Part shown: in pieces, positions 1-10,821 of the stretch
Layout of the letters: the number at the start of each line of letters is the position of its first letter
Numbering within the stretch: position 1 is the stretch's first letter
Origin: Pinus tabuliformis
Lineage: Eukaryota > Streptophyta > Pinopsida > Pinales > Pinaceae
Direction: 5' to 3'
Length of the DNA stretch: 64,000 bases
NCBI GenBank assembly: GCA_031772625.1
Contig: CM062816.1
Location: 1,671,175,012 to 1,671,239,011, forward strand
Program-made: the position numbers and the translations under genes
Notes under the pieces: generated by a model
The model's database searches: none
The model's input: only the letters and a program-made list of their open reading frames with translations
Told to the model about the DNA's origin: nothing

Positions 1-682
1 TTTACTGTATATGGTAGATGACCCATCTGAAATGGAGAGCCTTTTCCCATGTGAATATATTAACTCTAGGAATGGATGGAACTCTTGAATTTAATGAGTT
101 AGATAAATTGGAATAGGTATAATTTAGGATTTAAGAGATCTGTGGTTTGCATCTTTTGAATCAATAACCAGAGAATCCATAGTATGAACATTTTTATACC
201 AACGTTTCAAATCCCAAATGGGATCCATCATCAGGATCATTCTAAATATCCTGTTGATGGATCCCATTTGGGATTTGAAACATTGGTATAAAAATGTTCA
301 TACTGTGGATTCTCCGGTTATTGATTCAAAAGGTATAATTTAGCTGAGAACCATCATGAGGTGACTAGACAATGGGCTATAATATTTTTTTAATTGAATT
401 GACTTGGATTTGTTGTAGATTAGGAGACCTAGTTAGTAGTATTAAGGAATTTAATGGTACATTCCAATGAGAAACTAGTGTTATAACCTATGAAAGCTTC
501 CTTGGTTTTCCTAGTATTCATAATGGTTGTACATATTTGAAAATGACTTGTATACCGAGATGTTTAAAATCCACAAATTTTATATGTGACAAAATATTAG
601 AATGTGTCTTCTAGATTTTTCCCCTTATTCAGTTTACATGGGTTTTGGTTGAGCCTCTATAAACAATTCCTTGCATTCTAAT
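1..682. other. unassigned left flank
   Basis: No reading frame of useful length and no retroelement domain is visible here. The stretch is AT-rich and ends at the target duplication CTAAT (678-682) of the Copia element that follows. Its only clear structure is the hairpin entered separately. The sequence is continuous with 7771 onward if the Copia insertion is removed. Confidence 0.6.
153..332. repeat. near-perfect 85-bp inverted repeat (hairpin)
   Basis: Arms 153-237 and 248-332 are reverse complements with 4 mismatches in 85 positions, separated by a 10-nt loop (238-247). The arms contain the phrase ATCCCAAATGGGATCC and its complement. A 13-bp direct repeat, AGGTATAATTTAG, lies at 115-127 and again at 331-343, so the hairpin sits between two copies of it and slightly overlaps the right one. 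The arms do not look like the terminal inverted repeats of a DNA-transposon family that I recognise, so this could be a foldback or MITE-like element, a young small-RNA hairpin locus, or an inverted duplication made during replication or repair. The structure itself is certain; its role is unknown. Confidence 0.9.
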
Positions 683-1922
683 TGTTAAATTATGGTATGT
701 TCCATGCTTATAACAATTTACTTCTTTTTCTTATTATATTCCACCGATTAGCAATCACATGTACATAAAGTAAAGTGCAGATAGAACATGAAACGATCGA
801 CAGAAAACAAGCCAAGACAAGAGACACAAGATATGGCGACTAGCCAGGGACAAACCCCACAATGTGTGGGGAAACATTTTGATAAAATCTTCTTTTATCT
901 TCAATAATTCAACAGAGAGAAATAGTACAATAAATCTGATTCATATCAGCAGTAGCAAACCCTAGATCAGTAGCATCAGCATTAGCGGCTTCATTATCAA
1001 ACTAGGGCAGACCATATCTCACAAACCGATAGTCGGATTGACTTCATTCCACCACCAAAAGTTTCGGCTTCCAGAGGAGGGTCAGATGAACCTACAGCGC
1101 AGTTCAGATGAGGAGATCTTCTAGGCCACACAAGTCAATATTTACTTCTGCAGTTGCAGCTTCAGTTTCAGCAGTTTCGAGCTTCAAACTAGGGCAGTCG
1201 ATATCTTGTAAACCGTTCGTCGGATTGACTTCATTCCACCACCAAAAGTTGTGGCTTTCAAAGGAGGTTCAGATGAACCTACAGTGTAGTTCATATGAGG
1301 AGATCTTATAGGCCACGCAAGTCAATCTTTACTTCTGCAGTTGCAGCTTCAGTTTCAGCAGTTTCCGGCTTCAAACTAGGGTAGTCGATATCTTGTAAAC
1401 CGTTCGTCGGATTGACTTCATTCCACCACCAAAAGTTGCGGCTTTCAAAGGAGGTTCAGATGAACCTACAGTGCAATTCCAAAGAGGATATCTTCTAGGC
1501 CACGCAATTCAATCTTTACTTCTGCAGTTGCAGCTTCAAATTCAACAGCTTCCGGCTTCACATCTGTGAGAGAGAGAGACCCATTTCAGTGCAGTAGAGA
1601 AGAGACTCATATCTGCGTAGTAGAGAGAGAGAGATGTGATGAGATGAGTGAGTCCAAATGAGGAAAAGTCCTCTTATATTTATACAGAACGTTGGTGGGT
1701 GAATAGATGCGACTGTTGGGCTTCTGAGCCTACATGAGTTGTAGGTCGGCTTGATAATAATTCCATAATCAAAATAAATTCATATCTCCATGAATACTTA
1801 TCAAAATTGGATGATCTTTATATCAATCCTACACCTCTCGACGAGAGGAATCTAATAAATATATTATTAGCCATGAATAAGATGACCCACATGAAGTTTT
1901 GCCCTGGTTTCCAATTTTAACA
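683..1922 (-). repeat. 3' LTR of the Copia element
   Basis: This is the left copy of the 1240-bp LTR, with TGTTA and TAACA ends, directly after the target duplication CTAAT. It contains a block of about three imperfect 187-bp tandem units (roughly 1000-1560), followed by GA-rich sequence and a minus-strand TATA motif near 1675-1685. It matches 6526-7765 along its entire length. Confidence 0.95.
1000..1560 (-). repeat. 187-bp tandem repeat inside the LTR
   Basis: The phrase GTCGGATTGACTTCATTCC recurs with a spacing of about 187 bp (near 1031, 1218 and 1405), together with an AGTTGCAGCTTCA motif in each unit. The same array lies in the other LTR (about 6840-7400). Because both LTRs carry it, the array predates this insertion and belongs to the family. 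Confidence 0.85.
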
Positions 1923-1932
1923 CTCCCTCTCA
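1923..1932 (-). other. polypurine tract of the Copia element
   Basis: Read on the minus strand this is GAGAGGGAG directly before the 3' LTR, the expected position for second-strand priming. Confidence 0.75.
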
Positions 1933-2165
1933 ACCATGGAGAACTTCATCTGCAATCTGTCTATCGGTCGTTACTGTTCATCCATCAAATGCACTGCCTT
2001 GTACAGCCTGACCCTTGCCCTGCTCTGCTCTATTTTTCCTGTTCTGCTTTTTCTTGTTCTGCCCTGCACTAATCTGTACTGTTTTGTTTTGTTCTGCTCT
2101 GCTCTTGCATTGTTCTATTCTACTCTGCTTTTGTCCGAATTATGAAGAAGAAGAAATGATCGAGG

Positions 2166-2840
2166 ATGTATCATACTGACTCAAAGTCAGTCTCAGAGTA
2201 TGTACCATTGGTCCCAGACCAGTCTCAACCAACCCAAAGTCAGCGTCATAGTGAGTACAACTCTAATGGTCCCAGAACAATATCATCCTCCACTGACTCA
2301 AAGTCAGTCTCAGAGTATGTACCACTGATCCCAGACCAGTCTCAACCGACCTGAAGTCAGCGTCATAGTATGGTACAACTCCTACCACTGGTCCCAGACC
2401 AGTATCATTGATCCCAGATCAATGGAGGTCATCCTAGCGTAGGGAGTACGGTAGTTACAACGATCCAGCCATCGGTACTACTATGGTCCCTAACTTCATT
2501 TCCCTGCTCATTGATCATATGAGAGGTACTTCCCATGAGTCCCAGACTGCATGGGTAGGATGCCTCGACAGGAGAACTAATCAATCCTGTCCTCACAGGA
2601 GAACACATCAATCCTGCTGCAATCTCCATGGAGAACACATCAATTCAGGCCGCCATGGAGAACACATCAATCCAGGCCTCACAAGAGAACACATCAATCC
2701 TGCTACAATCGCCATGGGGAACACATCAATCCAGGCCTCACCAGAGAACTAATCATCCTACTACACAGGAGAGCGAATCATCCTGTTCCACAAGAGAGTG
2801 AATCATCTTGTCCCACAAGAGAGCAAATCATCTTGTTCCA
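2166..2840 (-). repeat. minisatellites in the Copia 3' untranslated region
   Basis: Two repeat sets lie between the end of RNase H and the polypurine tract. A unit of about 117 bp starting ACTCAAAGTCAGTCTCAGAG occurs near 2178 and 2294. From about 2570 to 2840 a shorter motif, GGAGAACACATCAATCC, recurs at least six times in units of about 17-35 bp. Reading frames across these repeats look incidental. Confidence 0.8.
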
Positions 2841-3071
2841 GTGCGCACCACCAGGGGAGGGTGAATCACCCTATGATCGTATGTTGTTCCAGTAATAACC
2901 GCAAGCCCTCAGAGCTCCCAGAGCTCAATGTATGCAACATGCAGGACCCTTGTATAAGGGTTTCTTGACGACTCCAAGTCGTTTGGGAAAATCACAGATT
3001 GGATCTTTCCTCGAGGCTTTGACAAGGTGAATCGACCTGTACATCATCTTAATGCGATGAAACCTCCTTGC

Positions 3072-5400
3072 TCATCGACTTACCATATCCCAGATGATGT
3101 CTATCTGCTGGAGCAATCGACGAATACAGGATTCCTCAATAATCGAATCCCACCTCTGGTTGTTATAGAGAATCATAGTGGTATCCAATGTAAATCCAAA
3201 CAACTCACTGAAGAGCTTTCGCAACCAGACTGCCTCACACGAGGTCATGCTAGCAACAATATATCCTGCTTCGGCGGTGCTCAAAGCCACCGACTTCTGC
3301 TTCCTACTCATCCAGGATATCGAAGCAGATCCCAAGGTGAAATAGCACCCGGAAGTGCTCTTACAGTCCACCACACTGCTTGCCCAATCAACATCAGTAT
3401 GTCCAAGTAGTCTCACATCTCCGGCAGTGTATCTTAATCCATGAGAGATTGTGTCTTGAAGACATCTCAGAAGATTCCTGGCATCAATGCAGTGAGGCTC
3501 AACCAAATATGAGCTCATAACGCTAACTGAAAAACATATGTTCAGACGGAGGTTCACCAAGAACACTAATGCTCCGACGAGTTGCCGATACTCGGTAGCA
3601 TTTCGTAAAGCAGGTCCAGCAGCACTACCGCTTAACTTCTTGAAGTCAAGCTCCATCGGAGTAGTTACAGGCTTGCAGTCCACCATTCCGAATCTTTCCA
3701 ATATCTTCACCACATATTTTCCTTGAGATAGGAAAATTTCTCCTGGCGTTTGCCACACTTCAAGTCCTAGGAAGTAGTGCATCAGTCCTAGGAAGTAGTG
3801 CATCAGTCCTAGGTCTTTCATTTCAAATTCAGAGGCCAGCTCCCTCTTACATTTGTGAATGAGAGGGTCTGCACCTGTTAGAAAGAGGTCATCCACATAC
3901 AACACCAGTATGAGAGGCTTGTCATCTTCAACCTTAAAGTGAAGGTTAGGATAGGCTTCACTCCTAGTGAATCCCAGCTTCATCAAGTAGCTATCGATCC
4001 TCTCATACCATGCTCGGGGTGCTTGCTTTAGCCCATAGAGAGCTTTCTTCAACCTGCATACATGAGATTTTCAATCATAAATCTCAAATCCTTCGGGTTG
4101 CTCCACGTAGACCTCTTCTCTGATCGAGCCATGCAAGAACGCAGTCTTGACATCCATCTGATGTAGGTTCCATCCTTGTGAAGCGGCAAGGGCTATGATC
4201 AAGCGGATGGTCGTATATCTGGCAACAGGTGTAAATATCTCATCATAGTCTATACCTTCCTTTTGGGAGAAACCTCGAGCAACAAAACAAGCCTTATATT
4301 TTTCCTTGCTTCCATCTGCTGCATGCTTTATCTTGTAAATCCATTTGGAAGTAACAACAGTCTTGTCCTGGGGTTTGGGAACTACTTCCCAAACATCATT
4401 CTTTATGATAGACTCATATTCTTCGGTCATAGCATCCTTCCATACTTGATGCTTGACGGCATCTGAGAATGACGAAGGCTCATTTTGTATGATCGTGCTC
4501 ATGATGGTCAGGTATCCTTGATACCTATTAGGTTTCTTACTTTCACGAAAGGTTCCTCGGGGTGCAGCATGTCCTTCAGCATCATCAAGTAACCCCTTAA
4601 GCCATGAAGGCCTCTTCCTAGAAGAGGAAGGCTCATATGGAGGAGGATCAATCGGATCCATGGGTTCTTCTACATCAGCCATTGATTCATCATTCTTTTC
4701 TTTCGGTTCCCTAGTGTCAGCTTCTTGAGAGCTCCTCAAAGTCGGAAGATTTTTCACCTTGCGGTGAACTTTTCTTCAGGAGTCTTGGAACCCAATGCTT
4801 GATGAGGGCATCGATTTTGTACATATACGGTGGTGATTGTAGTTTCAGCCCATAGAAACTTCGGAATTCTTTGATCATGTAGCATGGCCTGGACAGCTTC
4901 CACTATCGTGCGGTTCTTCCTTCCCACCACACCATTCTGGTCAGGAGTATGTGGTGTAGTAGTCTCCCTCTTAATGCCAACCTCAGGTATGCCTGAGTGA
5001 ACCAATTGTAATATATAGGAGGTCTTGCTTTGGCTTGAGGGGAATGGTCCCCTTTTGAGCTTTCCTTCGGCACATCCTGGACATACACCTTCTTTCTCTA
5101 CTTAGAATTCAGGCATCCCTGTCACCATTTGTCTTACACCGAGTATAGCTTTATAATGAAGGGGGAAAACCTCTAATGCCAAAGTTCAGACTGAAGAGAT
5201 GTGTCATAAGACATGACACCTAGCAAAATTCCATCGACCTGATATAATGAATCAACACTATACCCAAGAGTAAAGGCATCTTTAACATTATTTTTCCATA
5301 TACGTACCTTGCCATCGCTGAAGGTTACCTTGTAGCCTTTGTCTTCCGTTGCCGAGATGGACACTAGGTTCTTTTTGAGGTCAGGTGCATTTAATAAATC
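3072..5400 (-). pseudogene. Copia pol remnant: integrase, RT, RNase H
   Basis: Reading right to left there is a GAG-preintegrase/integrase part (about 4754-5370, with TPDQNGVV and a following R-N-RT motif), then reverse transcriptase (MDVKTAFLHG near 4150, [12 protein letters not shown] near 4030, LYVDDLF near 3890) and an RNase H part (SRKQKSVALSTAEAGY near 3290). In the living family this polyprotein integrates and copies the element. Here it is broken in several places. It is placed in Copia because integrase precedes RT. Confidence 0.9.
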
Positions 5401-6436
5401 CTGGAATTTCTAGCCTTCTTGAATGCTTGTCCTCTTCCTTGATTCCCAACTCTCCTCTTACCTTTGCTGTTGAATTTGTCATTCCTTTGATTGCCATCAG
5501 AGGGATTTCGAGTTGCACCTCTGCATACTGTACCATGCTTCTCTAATCATGATTATCATCATGCTGCCCATGTCTATGATTTTATCCATCATAATGCTAC
5601 TCAAACTAGTGTGCATCATCATCATGCTATCCTATATGTCCATGATCTCATGTTTCCCTTTATGTCCATGATCTCATTCATCATGATGCTCATAATCTCA
5701 TACATAGTGACTTGCTTTATCGCAAATGTAACATCGTCATTTTATTCTAGCCTTAGGTCTAGCCTTTCCTTTTGATTTAAACCCAGAATTATTTCTTTTC
5801 TTAGCATGAGAAGAAAAAGCAGCAGGAGGACCTTTAGGCAAGGGCATTTCCTGCTCTTCTACCCTTGTTTGTTCTTGAATGCATCTAGCCATTAATTCCT
5901 CGAAACTAGGAATTACATTATTGTTCAGAAGAGTAGTCCTGAACACATACCATTCAGATGGTAATCCTTCGAGAGTTGTGAGTGCCATTTCTCTGTCAGT
6001 AATGGTTTCCCCAATAGATAGGAGATCGTTCTTGATCTCGGTGATTCTTAAGAAGTATGCTTGCATACTTTCATCTTTACCCTTCTTGATTTCCCTCAAC
6101 TTATTTCTAAGAAACAAAAACTTGATTTGCATCATTAACTTTAAATAAACTCACCAGTCTGTCGTAGATTTCCTTGGAGGTGTCTAGATCAGAGATGTAG
6201 GCCACCAAGCGCTTGTCGATAAAGTCTCGGATGATCTTCTTTGTTTTGACTTCTCCATTTTTCCATTTGTTCCAGGCAGCAGCAGATGCATTTGATGAAG
6301 GCTCAACAATATTGCCTCTTACATGGTCCAACACTCCTTGATCTTCAAGGGTTAGATCGATAGACATCTTCCATCCATGATAGTCAGCTTTCTCATGGAG
6401 CTTGTCTTCGGCAGGAAAGAGTGTTGAGGACCCCAT
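5400..6436 (-). pseudogene. Copia gag remnant
   Basis: The N-terminal part reads KADYHGWKMSIDLTLEDQG, typical of the UBN2-like gag of plant Copia elements, followed by a region rich in lysine and arginine (KKRNNSGFKSKGKARPKARI). A zinc-knuckle-like CYICDKASHY lies near 5715-5745. The stretch at about 5540-5715 is a low-complexity CATCATGATG-type repeat. The region is broken. The start ATG at 6436 fits a short leader of about 80 bases after the primer site. Confidence 0.85.
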
Positions 6437-6513
6437 AGTTCTTTTAGGATAGCCTTGCCAATCTTCTCTTCAATGATTGCTCTTACTCTTGCTCGGGCTT
6501 TGTCTTCACCTCA

Positions 6514-6525
6514 GCTCTGATACCA
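6514..6525 (-). other. initiator-Met tRNA primer site
   Basis: On the minus strand this reads TGGTATCAGAGC, the usual plant Copia primer-binding site, immediately adjacent to the LTR. It fixes the orientation of the element. Confidence 0.95.
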
Positions 6526-7765
6526 TGTTAAATTATGGTATGTTCCATGCTTATAACTGTTTACTTCTTTTTCTTATTATATTCCACCGATTAGCAATCA
6601 CATGTACATAAAGTAAAGTGCAGATAGAACATTAAATGATCGACAGAAAACAAGCCAAGACAAGAGACACAAGATGTGGCGGCTAGCCAGGGACAAACCC
6701 CACAATGTGTGGGGAAACCCTTTGATCAAATCTTCTTTTATCTTCAATAATTCAACAGAGATAAATAGTACAATAAATCTGATTCATATCAGTAGTAGCA
6801 AACCCTAGATCAGTAGCATCAGCATTAGCGGCTTCATTATCAAACTAGGGCAGACCATAGCTCACAAACCGATAGTCGGATTGACTTCATTCCACCACCA
6901 AAAGTTTCGGCTTCCAGAGGAGGTTCAGATGAACCTACAGCGCAGTTCATATGAGGAGATATTCTAGGCCACGCAAGTCAATCTTTACTTCTGCAGTTGC
7001 AGCTTCAGTTTCAGCAGTTTCCGGCTTCAAACTAGGGCAGTTGATATCTTGTAAACCGTTCGTCGGATTGACTTCATTCCACCACCAAAAGTTACGGCTT
7101 TCAAAGGAGGTTCAGATGAACCTACAGCGTAGTTCAGATGAGGAGATCTTATAGGCCACGCAATTCAATCTTTACTTCTGCAGTTGCAGCTTCAGTTTCA
7201 GCAGTTTCCGGCTTCAAACTAGGGTAGTCGATATCTTGTAAACCGTTCGTCAGATTGACTACATTCCACCACCAAAAGTTGCGGCTTTCAAAGGAGGTTC
7301 AGATGAACCTACAGTGCAGTTCCAAAGAGGATATCTTCTAGGCTCCACAAGTCAATCTTTACTTCTGCAGTTGCAGCTTCAAATTCAATAGCTTCCGGCT
7401 TCACATCTGTGAGAGAGAGAGACCCATTTCAGCGCAGTAGAGAAGAGACTCATATCTGCGCAGTAGAGAGAGAGAGATGTGATGAGATGAGTGAGTCCAA
7501 ATGAGGAAAAGTCCTCTTATATTTATACACAACGTTGATGGGTGAATAGATGCGACTGTTGGGCTTCTGAGCCTACATGAGTTGTAGGTCGGCTTGATAA
7601 TAATTCCATAATCAAAATAAATTCATATCTCCATGAATACTTATCGGAATTGGATGATCTTTATATCAATCCTACACCTCTCGATGAGAGGAATCTAATA
7701 AAAATATTATTAGCCATGAATAAGATGACCCACATGAAGTTTTTCCCTGGTTGCCAATTTTAACA
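6526..7765 (-). repeat. 5' LTR of the Copia element
   Basis: This is the right copy of the 1240-bp LTR. It carries the same 187-bp tandem block (about 6840-7400) and ends TAACA before the second CTAAT duplication. In element orientation it is the promoter-bearing LTR. Confidence 0.95.
7520..7527 (-). promoter_or_regulatory. TATA box in the Copia 5' LTR
   Basis: On the minus strand this is TATAAATA within GTGTATAAATATAAGAGG, followed downstream by a CT-rich leader. It is the only good TATA motif in the appropriate part of the LTR. The same motif is present in the other LTR. Confidence 0.6.
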
Positions 7766-7770
7766 CTAAT

Positions 7771-8149
7771 TTAATCATAACCTCACTCTAGAGTTGGGTG
7801 AAGAAAGATCACAAATATACGATTCCTTAAAGGGTGTCATCATAGCATACCCATGATAAATAGAATTGCACCAATAATCAACTAGATATAACCATTTGAT
7901 TTACTTATAATTATATTTATTAGAGGTGATACAAGGAAGGTGGATTTACACATACTAGAAATATATATAGACATCTCATTAGCATTTATTACATGATCTT
8001 GTAGAGAAAATAAAAATAATTAATAAATTAGTTTTGAGACATCATAATGCCCTTTATATTAGGAAATATTTAAGACATCGTTATAGGTTTGAGGATTGTA
8101 ATGGTGCCCACTATGATGGAATATCCTTGTTAAGAAGAGAAACATAAAT
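7771..8149. other. unassigned AT-rich spacer
   Basis: No coding signal or repeat was seen. It may be the upstream part of the old LTR whose end is recognisable at 8361, but I could not place that LTR's start. Confidence 0.4.
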
Positions 8150-8500
8150 TCCTAAGGCCTGAGTGGGTTTTTCCCTGGCTTGGGGCCTATTTTTGATGTT
8201 CTTTGTTTTCATTGTGATCTTCTTATTGGAATTTCTCTTGATGATTAACAAAACATTATAATAATAATTATGCGCTAATTTAATATCAAAAGAAAATGTC
8301 AAAGTTAAAGATAAATCAATTAAAGAATCCTAACTACAATTCTTCCTTAGATTTCTCAACATGGTATCAGAGCTAGGAAGGGCGGAAAAGAAGATCCAAA
8401 GGGTTTCAAGACAAACAAGAAATTATGATCATGTAGGACTGAGCTCCTAGAAGGTGAAAATCAAAATTATGGGTACTCTAAAAGGTCCTAATTACATTAA
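8150..8500 (+). mobile_element. Copia 5' remnant: LTR end, primer site, leader
   Basis: A plus-strand TGGTATCAGAGC at 8362-8373 directly follows an LTR-like end CTCAACA (8355-8361). The upstream 200 bp (GGGTTTTTCCCTGGCTTGGG onwards) resembles the R-U5 part of the outer Copia LTR near 10600-10809. After the primer site there is a short leader-like stretch, then the similarity is lost. This is a heavily eroded fragment with no partner LTR in view. Confidence 0.65.
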
Positions 8501-8989
8501 CCATGCCACATACCTCCTCACTAGCAACAGAGATATATTTGATGGATAGAGGCATTTTTTTTTAAGACGAAAAGTAAGAAATATGTATCTCCATAGAATG
8601 AACCTATCTAACTGAAGATCAAAGTCCCAGGCATATTTCTTATGATTTGGAATCACTCTAGAAGGGTCTGAATTTATGTGCAATTTAAAAATTCCAAAAT
8701 CTCTGGTATTTATACATAACTCAATGACCATACTCCTTGTAGACCAATGAAGTAAATTTACTTGCAAAGGTTTAAGACCGATTTTGTTAAGGGTATTATA
8801 TGGGTATTATAGTCCTCATTGGAAGGTTGTTCTAAGCATAAGTCTTGTTGAAAAGGGATCGAGGCCTATTCTATATACATGCGTATAAAGGAAACCCTAG
8901 TACGAGTTGCATAAGTGGTAACAGTTCTATGCATACTTACAATAGTAGAGAAGACGAGTTTGATATTAAGAAGTTCCACTATTCTTGCA

Positions 8990-8995
8990 TATATA

Positions 8996-9084
<89 letters not shown>
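8990..9084. repeat. (AT)n-(AC)n microsatellite
   Basis: About 80 bp of alternating AT are followed by about 14 bp of alternating AC. The AT part is self-complementary and prone to length change. Confidence 0.95.
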
Positions 9085-9085
<1 letters not shown>

Positions 9086-9220
9086 AAATTAAAGTCTATA
9101 CAATGACAATAAGTCGACCAGTGGAGCTTCTTCATTTGGCATTGAAAAAGTATATCTACAACATTTAATCTTGAAATTTACATTTACAAAAGACAATTCT
9201 TCTCTTCCTTTTGCATCGTA

Positions 9221-9292
9221 GAGGCTCTTCCTCTTGCAGCTCAGTCAAGGTGGGAGGAGGCTCTTCCTCTTACAACTCAGTCGAGGTGGGCA
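9221..9292. repeat. 36-bp tandem duplication
   Basis: Two adjacent units both start GAGGCTCTTCCTCTT and end GAGGTGGG or AAGGTGGG, with a few differences. Further looser copies of the GGCTCTATC motif follow to about 9440. Confidence 0.7.
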
Positions 9293-9641
9293 AAGGCGGG
9301 CGAGGGTTCTATCTCAATGGTGAAGGCAGATGAGGGCAGCTGAGAAGAGGGCTCTATCATGATGGTGGAGCCAGGTTAAGGCTTTGCATAGGTCGAGGGT
9401 TGTATTGAGATGGCTGCAGCGGACGAAGGCTCTATCATGATGACAGAGGCAGGATTGGAATCGAGCTCTGGGTTAGGTTACACCCTATATGTTATATTTG
9501 TTGTGTTATATGTCATATGTTTTTTGTTTTTTATTTTTTTTATTTTTTATTTTTTATTTCTTTTTTATACAATATTAAACTTAATATAATATTAACTTTG
9601 TTATATTATAATATATATTAATATATCATGATATATTAAAA

Positions 9642-9875
9642 CTCTAGATATGTATGGAGGGAATAACAAAGACATACAAGTGGAGAGATAGACGGAGTGA
9701 CAAGGGAGAGATGGAGATAGAGAGGAGATGGGAGAGAAAGAATTGAGAGAGGGAGAAGGAAAGGAGAGAGAGACGAAGACTCAAAGATGGATGGGGGGAG
9801 AGGAGAGAGAGAAGGAGAGAGGGAGGGAGATAATGAAGGGTTGGAGAGAGAGAGAGAGAAAGATGGGGGGAGAGA
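9642..9875 (+). repeat. GA-rich purine tract, left half
   Basis: The plus strand is almost all purine from about 9655. It ends AGAGA (9871-9875), the target duplication of the outer Copia, and continues as the similar tract at 58044. A unit including GGGAGGGAGATAATGA and GATGGGGGGAGAG occurs on both sides. Confidence 0.85.
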
Positions 9876-10809
9876 TTTTGGATAATGTAACTATGTTCAG
9901 TCTTGATTAATGTACTTGAGTCATCATGTAATGTAATTGTCAAAAGAATAAAGAAAAGAATTATTATTATTATTATTATTATTGTGACTTATTAAAGCAT
10001 AGGTTTCATGCTTGGGTCACCATGTTTTAGGTCAAAGTCCCCATTGAGTACTTCTAGGATTTATTATGAGTCAATAAATTCATTGTACTTTTAAAGAGAC
10101 CCTTCTTGGAGGTTAAGTATTGAGTCAAATATGATTTATGTAACGTCCACACCATGTCGGCATAGAACAAGATCAAGTCGGTTTAAGGACCCTATTCGAC
10201 CTCACATGGAGCTAATAAAAGAAAGCTCATCAAATTCATTTGGAGCATCATTCTCTCACACAAGTTTGAAATCTCTTGTAGTTGGGAAAAAGTGCGAAGT
10301 TCCCTGGTAGTTGGGAAAGAGTGCAAAGTCTGTTGCTAGGAAGCTGAAGTGAATGCGAGCTTGGGGAAGTCTAAGGAGAAAGGAAAATTCAAAATTTTGG
10401 GGTCTCTCTCTCTCTTTGTTTAATGGTCTGGATTGGGAGATCCAAGTCTCTTAAGTTTCACTATTGTCAAAAGTTATTGCCTAGCCGAAGTTGCCAGAAG
10501 GGGTCGAAGATCTGGGAGGATGACTTGGTGTGGAGGGAAAGTCTAGTCTTGGTCTAGGGTGAAGAGTCTCAAAGAATACTATTGAAAGGAATAATTATCT
10601 TGACTGGGTTTTCCCCTCAAGGGGGTTGTTCCCCTGGCATGTGCCTATATAAGTTGTGGCTCTTATTTTGTGATCTTCATATACACATAATATGGTAATT
10701 TCTTGTTGAAAGATAAGGTAATAAAGAAGTAAAAGAAGCCAACACACTCACAAGTAATTATCAAGGAATGAGAATTAAACCATAATATAATTACTTTGAT
10801 TTTCAAGCA
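9876..10809 (+). repeat. 5' LTR of the outer Copia
   Basis: It pairs with 57100-58043. It contains a TATTATTATT simple run near 9960-9980, a GGTTTTCCCCTCAAGGGGG motif near 10610 and a TATA motif. The primer site follows it immediately. Confidence 0.9.
10645..10653 (+). promoter_or_regulatory. TATA-like motif in the outer Copia 5' LTR
   Basis: CTATATAAG lies about 155 bp before the LTR end, a sensible distance for a U3-R border. The matching copy in the 3' LTR has drifted. Confidence 0.5.
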
Positions 10810-10821
10810 TGGAATCAGAGC
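10810..10821 (+). other. Met-type primer site of the outer Copia
   Basis: TGGAATCAGAGC differs by one base from the standard TGGTATCAGAGC and touches the LTR end. Confidence 0.85.

Larger units (their letters stand above)
683..7765 (-). mobile_element. Copia LTR retrotransposon, complete but decayed
   Basis: Two 1240-bp LTRs (683-1922 and 6526-7765) begin TGTTA and end TAACA, and are flanked by the 5-bp target duplication CTAAT (678-682, 7766-7770). An initiator-Met primer site touches the right LTR, so the element reads right to left. Domain order is gag, integrase, reverse transcriptase, RNase H, which is the Copia order. The RT keeps a YVDD-type catalytic motif (LVLYVDDLF). LTRs differ by roughly 3% by eye, suggesting a moderately young insertion. 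The coding part is broken, with roughly eight or more breaks, so this is a fossil. The clade within Copia is not certain. Confidence 0.95.
8501..9641. other. unassigned spacer with simple repeats
   Basis: No gene is supported. The stretch holds the (AT)n/(AC)n microsatellite, a 36-bp duplication and a T-rich run near 9520-9570. Apparent reading frames over the microsatellite are artefacts of the repeat. Confidence 0.6.

Noticed and set aside
1936-2145. Leu-rich membrane-like small protein
   Set aside because: It lies in the Copia 3' untranslated region in CT-rich low-complexity DNA and has no partner or start context.
8845-9168. Reading frames of repeated Ile-Tyr on both strands
   Set aside because: They are translations of the (AT)n microsatellite.
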